Shown in pieces: positions 55,229 through 64,000 of a DNA stretch of 64,000 bases (position 1 is its first letter; each line of letters begins with the position of its first letter). Source of the DNA: Athripsodes cinereus (lineage: Eukaryota; Arthropoda; Insecta; Trichoptera; Leptoceridae); contig OX388319.1 of NCBI GenBank assembly GCA_947579605.1, positions 25,681,447-25,745,446 of the forward strand, written 5' to 3'. The notes under the pieces are model-generated. The model was not told where the DNA came from, ran no database searches, and was given only the letters and a program-made list of their open reading frames with translations. Position numbers and translations under genes: made by a program.

Positions 55229-55370
55229 TCTATGACGACGATATTAGAGCGCAGGGAATGTCGTGGGAAGAGGTGACGCGATTGGTACAGAGACACTCGG
55301 AATGGAGGAGGCTGGTCTCTGCCTTGCGCTAGAGCGTTGAGAGCGATGATGATGATGAAGATGCAAAACT
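55229..55370 (+). pseudogene. RTE-like LINE C-terminal tail
   Basis: Reads GMSWEEVTRLVQRHSEWRRL, then VSALR and a stop, followed by GATGATGATGATG. The W-rich closing motif fits RTE-type LINEs. Same family as 20930-21088 and 23525-23625. Confidence 0.65.
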
Positions 55371-56168
55371 TTGTTGACAGTATTGAAACAAGAGAATGAG
55401 AAAATTAAAACATGTAACAGAAGTTTTTTTTTTTTAAAAATCAAATCTTGAAATGGGTTAAATAAAAAACAATGATTATGTATTTGAATATAATTATTAT
55501 AATTTGAATTATATTATTGGTGGCATTTACAAACAGTAGCAGTAATAATATTATGCAAGTGTTCATTATAATAAAGTGAGGAAGTAGAACTGTAAATAAC
55601 ATTTGCATTATATTCATATAATAAACAATAATAACACATTGATTTACATGTTACGTATGTTTACAATATGTACATCTTGTTGAGACGTTTCTGTTGGTCA
55701 GACAGAAGCAACACTATGTCAATAAGTACCTATCTATGTTCAGTTTGCTCATTCTAAGATTATTTTTTCATATAATTTACTTCTTGCATTTCCGCTAACA
55801 TGAAATTACTGTAAATTATTATGAAGTATTATTTTTATTGACTGTAACTTTTAACTATTTATTAATAGGTCATAAATATGTATAGTTCCGATACTCTAAT
55901 GGAATAAATTACCAGGACAACTGGGAGACCATGACTGCGGACCACATAAGTTAGAAGAATGTTGTCACAATTATAACGGATTGTAAATGTGGAACAGCCT
56001 TGCACCAAATGTAGCAAAGTATACTTGTCTAGAATTGGAATAATTCTTGACAATTAGCCCTCTTAAGTGGTACTGATGAGAGTTTCAAAATTATTCATAT
56101 TAATACAATACTCAACAATAAGTCAAGGGCATTATACCTACATATTTTAACCTATTTATAAATACAAA
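55371..56168. other. AT-rich non-coding stretch
   Basis: No gene or repeat recognised. Confidence 0.5.
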
Positions 56169-56377
56169 CAGTAGGGTTACTTTTGACGAAATCGAAATAC
56201 GATCTTAATCTCAATCATACGACGCGTGAAGTTACTATTAGTAAAAAATATGTGCATACGAATCTTGCGGTAGCGGTAGTGCGTTTTTTTTTACTTTAGT
56301 CCCCTTTGCGCGTCGTATGATTAAGATCAAGACTAGATTAAGATCATATTTAGATTGTGTCACAAGTAGCCCCGCTG
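56169..56377. mobile_element. MITE, 209 bp, with ~40-bp TIRs
   Basis: Left end CAGTAGGGTTACTTTTGAC, right end inverted CAGCGGGGCTACTTGTGAC. The arms continue with TACGATCTTAAT-type sequence and CATACGACGCG pairs further in. No frame. The target duplication is unclear, so the superfamily is open. Confidence 0.7.
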
Positions 56378-58682
56378 TATCAAACTGAAATAGTGTTGCT
56401 TCTCACTTACCAACAAATACCTATGCGACAGAGTGTAGTGTAGTGTAATAATATTGTATATAGGTATATCCTGACTAGACAATGTTGATTTTATAATGCA
56501 AACAATATGGATACTAAAGACCTTACTGAATCTATAAGTGTATAATAAAAAGGGCACATTTCAATATTATCATTACCACATGAACATCTCTTCTGACTAA
56601 TAATCGTATCTGCTTAAATGTAAATTGTTCAGGAGAGTGTTTTTTGTGTTTTGCTGTGCATATATGGTACAGTGTAAATATATTACATTATTTTATTTGT
56701 ACCTATTCTTATATATCTCAGAATCATTTTTGTGATGAAATTTTGAGGAATTAGTAGATACAACACATTTTTTTAGAATAATTCGCAAATACGACAACAA
56801 ATCAGAAAGCTTTTCCAGGATAGTGGTAACAGTTACAGATGTGATCTTCAGTGAGAACATGCAGGGCACATGTAAATACACATTGGTGATCATAACTCGA
56901 TTTCACCAAAAATGTCAGATACGACAGTTAGTCAGAAGAGGGATGATATGTGTATGATAACAGCTAATATTGAATAGATATATAGTTAGTTACAATAACA
57001 CAATATACAATAAATAAGTGGAAATGAAGTTTTTCATTGATTCTTTAGAACACAAAGGAACTACTTAAAAAATAAATAGGCAATATAAAATTGTGGAACA
57101 TACAGTAAGTAAGTAGGTATATATATTAAAAATAATAATAATACGAGATTAATATTCAATAATAACTTAAGTACAATAATCAGGTGACTCTTTAGGAGTT
57201 CTATTGATTTCTATTTTGAAGAACTGAGCAGAAAGAAGGATATAGTGACATCAAAAGATCAATGTTGATAGAATAGAATATTTCTAGTATTTGTGCTATA
57301 AAAACTTCAATTTTTTAAAATTATTTAAAGGGTTTGGTTACAACAATTTATTGTAATATGGATTGCCTCAAAAACAAGTGTTCATCATAAAAGAGTCTAA
57401 TTTTAACATAATTCTTATTGATGTCCTGAAGAATTATTCAATTTATAGAGACTAGCTGAAAATAGGGAGGTATGGAGAAGAAAATCCAATCTTGTTGCAG
57501 ACCAATCCAATGGATTGTACCTCACTATATATAAATACTGCGGAGATATATGGAAATGATTTTGTCCGTGTTACTTCTGTCAGCTTTTGGGCATATAGAA
57601 AAATCACAAAGCCCGACCATTGATATGTAAATATACCAAACAATTGTATAGTATTGATGGTCATCATTATGTTTTTTATAATTTGTCCAACTATATAATT
57701 ATCTGACGGATATATCAAAAGCTAAATCTTAATATAAAGATTTACATTTACATACAAACTACACAAGACATATTATCATTGAAATCATATCTAAAATATG
57801 AGCAAGTTTATACAATCAAAGTCACACACACAAGTCTCCAGCTATGATGTCTGAATCAACATGTCACACAATTCTACAATGCACAGAAATATTCATAAAG
57901 AAAACAAGAATCTGTATCTACTTTGATAATTATTAAATGCAATTCATTAAGAATTCATTATTGTTCAAAAATTATGTAATACAATAAAATATTTGTGTAA
58001 CATTCAATTCAACACAAATCTTTGATTGTATATATTTACATGGAATGCAATCATATTGTTGAATAGGGGGGTGTAAATAATATAGAAATTTGACAGATAA
58101 AATGTGATTAATTAAAAAGTGAAATAGAATAACACTTAATTATTTAATATAAAGCAAAATAGTGATGTATAAAGTATATTCACCACTCAATACAACACTT
58201 TTTTTATATTATGTAAGTGAAAATATGTTTCTATTATTATTACAAGGAAGGAAGAAATGACTAAATAATAAAAGAAATAATCAAATTGTAATTATATTCA
58301 TAATAATAATCTTATAGATTTCTATATTTATTTTATATATTGTTTAATTAATTAATTAAGTTTTGTAAAGATTCGATGCTCCACATGCTCGACTAGACCC
58401 ACGCTAATTTTATCAAAACAGCGCAAACATTGATCAAAATAATTACCTACACAATTACATATACACTAAAGCCATATTTCATACTATAAAACTAACATCA
58501 GACTAATAAAAGTTTGTAGGAAGATGGTTATATACCAAGTGTACATCTGACCATAGAAGTTTGATTGTCAAAATAATCTTATACTACCTTTTCTATCAAA
58601 TATATCTATGGTCAACACAATACTGAAACTGAAATATGAGTAATGAATACTAAAACCCATAATTCGTCATAATAATGTTAGA
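56378..58682. other. AT-rich non-coding stretch
   Basis: No gene. Several frames of 62-88 codons have no motif. 57497-57540 is the inverted partner of the short repeat at 733-771 (CAATCCATTGGATTGGTCTG in one orientation). Confidence 0.45.
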
Positions 58683-58851
58683 CATTTTACATCTTAAATT
58701 CAGCGATGAGGTTTGCCACCCATCCTGAATGTCTTGATTTTATATTGGCACGGAGAAGACAGCTTGCATGTTTTATATGCAGCTGGTCTGCTGGCTACCC
58801 CACTTGTGTGATATGCCGTGATGGTATAATAGAAGTAGTAGTAGTAGATAT
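58683..58851 (+). mobile_element. AGT-tailed retroposon family copy
   Basis: Contains ATTCAGCGATGAGGTTTGCC, ACCCATCCTGAATGTCTTG, GGCACGGAGAAGACAGCTTG, the core CTGGCTACCCCACTTGTGTG, and a GTAGTAGTAGTAG tail. A second retro-insertion uses this tail as its target. Confidence 0.8.
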
Positions 58852-59048
58852 TCCCATTTCTTCCCTTCCCTTTTTGCACCAAATTTTTTTGGTGTGTGGT
58901 CGCTAAATCTAGAGTGCTCCCTCGGGGCAGCATTTCTCACTTTAAAGCGACATTAAATCCTGTTTGTGCATGTGTGTGTCGTTATGGAGATACATATCTC
59001 CAGGTACGGCACGAGGTATGTGGCGGGCGCTGCCCTTATAAAAAAAAA
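58852..59048 (+). mobile_element. 197-bp retro-insertion with poly(A) and 14-bp TSD
   Basis: Flanked by perfect GTAGTAGTAGATAT copies (58838-58851, 59049-59062) and ending in nine A residues. The inside (GCTCCCTCGGGGCAGCATTT, GAGGTATGTGGCGGGCGCTG) is less AT-rich than the flanks. It looks like a 5'-truncated LINE 3' end or a SINE. No tRNA-like boxes and no known family. Confidence 0.75.
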
Positions 59049-59062
59049 GTAGTAGTAGATAT

Positions 59063-60609
59063 GTTAGAGCAAATGGGTGATGAAGAAAATGTTTATTCAC
59101 GTGAATCAAATCCTCAAGAATGAAGGCACATAAAGTAAGAGAAATTCCCTCTGCCTTCTCGACATAATATAGGCGTGATCATATACTACATAATTATATT
59201 AGTCATGTGGTTAGAAATTTGAGGCACAGACTAGGTGAAAAAATTCATCTAAAGACATATTATAATCTGATGCAAATTTTATAGAATGAAAATGGCGTAA
59301 TACAATGTCAAGACGTAATATGGCTATGGTACACAGGTAAAGGAAATACAATATCGATTAGGTAATAATAATAATATTATGTACAAAGTATAATGACACT
59401 AAAATATTATGTATGATACACATTGCAATATATTTATTGTAATTAATTAATAATTGTTCCTTATTATTTATATTCTAAGCAATACTTTGGAAAACATTCG
59501 AGGCCACAAAATCTAAAATCTACTCTCGATACAAACTATATCAGTTATAACAACAAACAGTCAACATTTATATTCTACATACATACATACATCCATATAA
59601 ACATACATACTATTTATATTATTATTATAATTCAGATCATATCACTTAATATATGTCTATATTATGTGTATCTTGGACCATCCAACACACTGAATAATTG
59701 CATTTTATAGCATTAAAATGAGAAGCTCACAGATGGTGACATACATATTTACATGAAAAAGCTACATTATAAGGGTACCTACTTAGATAAATTCATTATT
59801 CATGATAAGGCAATACACAATGCCTCGTGCGTCATCTTTTCCACAAATTTAATTATGAGATTAATTAATTATTATGTGTACAAATATTATTGAGAATATT
59901 CAAAAACTATTTCATTCAGAAATTATTGAAAGAACTTGTGTTAAAATTTTAAAAACAAATGACACAAATAAGTTGTATGGCACCAGCTCTTAAATGATTT
60001 CTATTTTAATTTTGTAATGCAGATTTCATTTTCTATATACATATGTATTATATATTGATAAACATTGAATCACTATAACCATAATCTGTTAATTTATTTT
60101 TAGTTTATTTCAGAAATTAGCCTACACATTTGACTTTTCAAAATGTTACTAAACTGTTAAGACAGACCTCAAAAATATCAGAAAAATAATTATCCTACTA
60201 ATAGGTCCAATGTCCACCACATCAAACATCCTATAATCCTATAATCCTATAAAATAGTTGTATTGGGTGTTGTTGGATGTTTTGATTTTCAATAAACTTT
60301 TAAACAAATTTATTTATATAGTAATATCATTATATGTATTATGTAGCAGTCTATTAAACTTAAGGACAATGATAGGAATATATTATAAAAGATTATTTAT
60401 GTAGTTATTATGAATTGTAAATGAGATATCCTTGCTAATCACACCACACATATTATTATTTATTATTTGCATTGCAATCTACAGTAACAGTAATTGTGAC
60501 AGGAGAATGGTGTATTTGTAATAATTAACACATTAATATGAAGCGTTTATTTTCATTCTAATGGTATGTTACACACACACACAAGTCACATTGTGAATCG
60601 TAGACAGGA
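59063..60609. other. AT-rich non-coding stretch
   Basis: No gene seen. Short CATA repeats lie at about 59577-59610. Confidence 0.5.
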
Positions 60610-60624
60610 AATATTTACACCATT

Positions 60625-60725
60625 ACAAGTGGGACATCAAACATTCAGGTTATCCTCTCCATGCTGTCACCAAAATAATATATAAATTAAATTACAAGCG
60701 TTTACATTATGTAACAAGGTTTGCC
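60625..60725 (-). repeat. Possible AGT-tailed retroposon fragment
   Basis: On the - strand, CATGGCAAACCTTG, GGTGACAGCATGGAGAGGAT and CACTTGTAATG resemble the family in order, with an internal deletion. Weak. Confidence 0.35.
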
Positions 60726-61469
60726 ATGAGATAAGTATCACACTAATGTGAGATCTAGATGTGTTAAATATTATGTCATGACTGTCTACATAAGAGATAC
60801 AATCACTCTTGATATTTTACAGATCCACAAACATTCTTGAGAGATTGTACAGAGGGTAATTTTATTTCCAATATCAAAGTATGTTCTGTGACACACATTT
60901 AAATCTAAAACAATTGTACGTTAATGATATCATGCTTTGTATATATTACAGTACATATTTCATAAAATTTTAATATTTTTATAATATAAATTGTGCAATA
61001 AATTATTACTTATCTAAATACGGCAGTTCTTTGAATCAATCACTTATCAATGATCATGTTTTTTTCTTATAATTATTATTCAATAAGTACTTTGCAATAA
61101 TTATTACATCAATATATAATATATATTATTATGCAATTCCTCTGTCATCTGACATTCTCTCCACAATCTGATTCATCCAAACATAAACATAAATATAATA
61201 ATCACAATAGGCATTAAGAAATATTTGAATTAAACAATAATTGTAAAAGTACAAAATCAAAATATAAGCTAAATAATGTATACAAATATAATAAGATTTC
61301 GTTCCTTTGTAATGAGAAATATATTTAGATTTGTAACCTCTCTTTCTCTCTCTCTTTTCTACTTCGTATGCTCTTCTCTTATCTTTGGTCTAAATATCTT
61401 ACACAAAATACTTCAAGTGCCTTGGTAAAGATTTACTAGAAACGAGTCATTTTTAAATCATACCCACAT
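60726..61469. other. AT-rich non-coding stretch
   Basis: No gene or repeat recognised. Confidence 0.5.
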
Positions 61470-61605
61470 AATAATAATAATCTTTACTGCACAAAATTAG
61501 TATGCAAAGAAAAAAAATATGGTATCATAACTAGAGAACATATAATTTTGTGCAATGGGCGAGTTTATCGCTGAAGCGCAATATCTTCCAACTAAGAATG
61601 TAAAT
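61470..61605 (-). repeat. LINE 3' UTR with hairpin
   Basis: On the - strand: CTTAGTTGGAAGAT, a hairpin ATTGC-6 nt-GCGAT (61567-61582), AAACTCGCCC, and an end in AAGATTATTATTATTATG. Same family as 3.3 and 13.2 kb. Confidence 0.65.
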
Positions 61606-61980
61606 CTAGTTAGAAGTTATGTAAACCATACTTCTATGGTGGGTGGACACCTTTAGTTAGTTGAATAAAATGTGTACATAATATGTGTGTGAGTGTATTT
61701 TTTATTAATTCAATATGAAATTTTTCTATTCATATACCAATACAATAAACAGTGAACTAACGATAGTGTAAACTTCACCAAGACACAAGAAGAATCAATT
61801 TATTATTTTTAATGTTTCACCCACAATTACACAATACTGAAATCAAATCTCACTGCTGTGTTTACTAATTATACAAAACAAAATAAGGACTAAAATATAC
61901 TTACATAATTAAAAAAAAAATCATTCTTATAAAAAATATCATCATACATACAAACTATATTATACATCTATCTAAATATA
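61606..61980. other. AT-rich non-coding stretch
   Basis: Nothing recognised. Confidence 0.45.
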
Positions 61981-62348
61981 TATGGATTCAGGGCCCGATC
62001 TACACATACATTTTTCTGTTCCAGACAAAAATAATAATTGTAGTCTCTGCTAATAAAAAAGACAGACGTAGGTCTGACAAATGAAGAGCTTTTTTACATC
62101 TCAGATTCCAGAGTTTTATGATTTTTCTGTCACTCAAAATTTCTACCCAATTGCCAGATTTTCAAAAAGATACTAATAAAAAAATTTAATATTTGAAAAT
62201 CTTCTCAGTTTTATTAATTTATTAATAAAGAATATTTTCTCAACTCCAAAAGTTTAACAGACTTTCTCAAAACTGATGATCTCACTTACTCGCTAAATTT
62301 CTATCCCCCCCTTCTAATTATTTAAACTCTATCTACTTTTCTTATTTT

Positions 62349-62450
62349 AATAATAATAAACACTTTATTGTCAAAATAAATGTGTACAAAAGGCGTACAT
62401 ATTGCATTGAGGCAATATATTCCAGTATTAACAAACAAATAGGTAAAAAT
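62349..62450 (-). repeat. LINE 3' UTR with hairpin, nested
   Basis: On the - strand: ACTGGAATAT, a hairpin ATTGC-6 nt-GCAAT (62401-62416), ATGTACGCC, and an end in AATAAAGTGTTTATTATTAT. It is a diverged member of the 3.3/13.2/61.6-kb family. Confidence 0.6.
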
Positions 62451-62549
62451 TCTAAGTAAAAGATAATTATCAGTATACCTAATTCCTTTTTGTATTGTAG
62501 ATTTATAAATAGGTAGGTAAATTTTCAATATTCGACTTTCATACATAAG

Positions 62550-62735
62550 TTTTTTTTTTTTTTTAAAAAGATATATCTGGGTTTTGAAATAAACCCAAAT
62601 ACAACCTTATACACCTTTCACAGTAAGCTAAAAGCTTGTGTCGCGAAAGGGGAGTTTGCCGGTACCAGGGATCGAACCACGAACCCCTTGTTCACGAGGC
62701 AGAGACTCTACCTCCAGGCTACCGACGAACTCAAT
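62550..62735 (-). mobile_element. tRNA-derived SINE, full copy
   Basis: On the - strand: TTGAGTTCGTCGGTAGCCTG, a box A-like GTAGCCTGGAGGTAGAGTC, box B GGTTCGATCCC, then a body shared with 53.4 kb (CAAACTCCCCTTTCGCGACA, AAGCTTTTAGCTTACTGTGA). It ends with CCCAGATATATC and A-rich sequence (62550-62574). Transcribed by RNA polymerase III in active relatives. Confidence 0.85.
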
Positions 62736-62850
62736 TACCGAACTTTAATTAATAATTTCACATAATTTTTATTATTATTTTCTCCCAGTACGACCGTCCT
62801 GGGAAATTGCCAGGCTTGTTCCCCCCTCTAGATCGGACCCTGTTTAGATT

Positions 62851-63065
62851 ATTAAGTATCTATCTAACTAGGTATGTACAAAGTATAAACAATTTCACCC
62901 TACCACATAGTAAATAGGTAATAATAATTATATATGGCTCTGGTTATGACATTAATTTCGTTGACTTTTAAATTACTTAATTTGAGCAGAATACAATTAG
63001 GAATAATTAGATTTATTATTAAGTATTAACTGTATTGTAAAAAAACTTGACCAATGGCAGCCACC
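62851..63065. other. AT-rich non-coding stretch
   Basis: Nothing recognised. Confidence 0.45.
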
Positions 63066-63145
63066 AGATCGGAAACAGTAAGATTTGAATCTCGAATCTC
63101 TCAATTGAAACTCTGAGATTACATCATCTAGTTACCGACCACCTC
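63066..63145 (-). repeat. tRNA-like SINE head, diverged
   Basis: On the - strand: GGTCGGTAACTAGATGATGT, AATCTCAGAGTTTCAATTGA, then GATTCAAATC as a box B-like motif. The order parallels the SINE head at 62650-62730 (GTCGGTAG..., GTTCGATCC). The body and tail are missing. Confidence 0.45.
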
Positions 63146-64000
63146 TAAACTAATTTCTATTATAATGATAGAAATATTACATGTCAAAATGTTGGTGATA
63201 TGTAAATTAATGTTGTCTATGGTTTAAATATTTTGTCTTTGAAGGATATTCTATGGCCTACATTCTTTAAGTAAAATGAAGTTGTGCTGCGAACATGTAT
63301 TTTTCACTTCTTGACAATATATTTAGCAAAAGTATTTAATATGTAGCAGTTCATGATTTAAAAATAAGAGGAATAATTGTTGATTGTATAATATTGTTTG
63401 TTGAAAAAGTCCAAATAGATTGAAGAGATTAAAATGGATGACATATCCATATCAGTAATCTATATATTATCATATTTTTGCCTTGTTTATTTCAGCATAA
63501 GTTATTTCTTCACTGATCAAGTATAATTCTGTTGTTAGTTTAGTTTACAATTTGTAAATGGTGGCTTTATTAAAATATTATGGCAATTCATGATATTTAA
63601 TATTTAAAAAAGTCAGATAACATGACAGATACTCATTGAATATTAATTTAGAAAACAGAATATTATTAACTTACAAAAAATACATCTATAAAATAATACT
63701 GAGAGAAAGAAAAGCAAAGAAAATTAAAATAAATACAATGGTAATGTCAAACATTACTATTACTATATCTATGGAAAACTGTACACATATTATACTTGTA
63801 TGTCAGAAGGGAATCACATCATTTCAACAAATGCTATTTTTCAATAAGGTCGTTCAAAAGCTTTTCTCCTCGATTAGGTTTACTTATGTATTCTCATACT
63901 TATGTTGGCACAAAATAACATTGCTCTTACCCTTTTTCTTGTAATGCAAATGATATCAAATTTAATTGAAAAGCTTTTGCATTGACAAAAATTTATTATA
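63146..64000. other. AT-rich non-coding stretch
   Basis: A 102-codon + frame (63636-63944) is Lys/Ile-rich, has no motif and fits AT-rich chance. Nothing else seen. Confidence 0.45.

Larger units (their letters stand above)
61989..62842. mobile_element. hAT-like element with nested insertions
   Basis: Ends CAGGGCCCGATCTA and, inverted, CAGGGTCCGATCTAGAGG. Flanks TATGGATT (61981-61988) and TTTAGATT (62843-62850) agree at 6 of 8 positions. A LINE 3' end (62349-62450) and a SINE (62550-62735) are nested inside. Confidence 0.65.

Noticed and set aside
63636..63944. 102-codon Lys/Ile-rich frame
   Set aside because: Its composition is what AT-rich DNA gives by chance; no motif or codon bias.

Overview
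The window looks like a piece of an insect nuclear genome, most likely lepidopteran. It is very AT-rich, has one gene split by introns, and is crowded with eukaryotic transposons: mariner, hAT and pogo-like elements, a Ty3/gypsy LTR retrotransposon, R1-, RTE- and jockey/CR1-like LINE ends, tRNA-derived SINEs and foldback MITEs. I see no bacterial-type operons, no rRNA and no intact tRNA gene. The lepidopteran assignment is an inference from the style of repeats and base composition.

The only recognisable host gene lies at 39025-43311 on the + strand. Three consecutive exons (39025-39361, 40018-40080, 43148-43311) splice in phase into 187 residues of a four-helix claudin/PMP22-superfamily protein closest in pattern to TMEM47. 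The exon with the start codon was not found and is probably far upstream or outside the window. A candidate alternative last exon sits at 42540-42601.

1-32 kb holds no supported host gene. It is a mosaic of transposon remains: R1-like LINE ends (2.2, 3.7, 11.2 kb), hAT elements with 8-bp target duplications (6390-7520, 9590-10251, 13631-14051), a 46-bp minisatellite (15986-16408), several foldback elements (3.9, 19.2, 20.8, 21.7, 22.5, 23.8, 25.4-25.8 kb), many LINE C-terminal stubs, and a decayed mariner with perfect terminal repeats (30722-32010).

32467-38173 is a complete Ty3/gypsy element on the - strand: two 474-bp LTRs that differ at one visible base, a GATAG target duplication, a tRNA-Ser-type primer site, a polypurine tract, and one uninterrupted 1382-codon gag-pol frame with all catalytic residues. 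It inserted recently, just 5' of an old R1-like LINE tail and about 850 bp before the first visible host exon.

43.3-64 kb is the 3' flank of the gene: AT-rich DNA with a pogo-like MITE (47745-48299), a degenerate 31-bp minisatellite (49.4 kb), SINEs (53.4, 62.6, 63.1 kb), a hAT-like element holding nested insertions (61989-62842) and a poly(A) retro-insertion with a 14-bp target duplication (58852-59048).

Throughout the window runs an unclassified AGT-tailed retroposon family of at least 14 copies. Two of them sit inside hAT elements and carry their own target duplications. Two LINE families keep small 3'-UTR hairpins, one of which shows covariation across four copies; these are the most interesting structured signals here.
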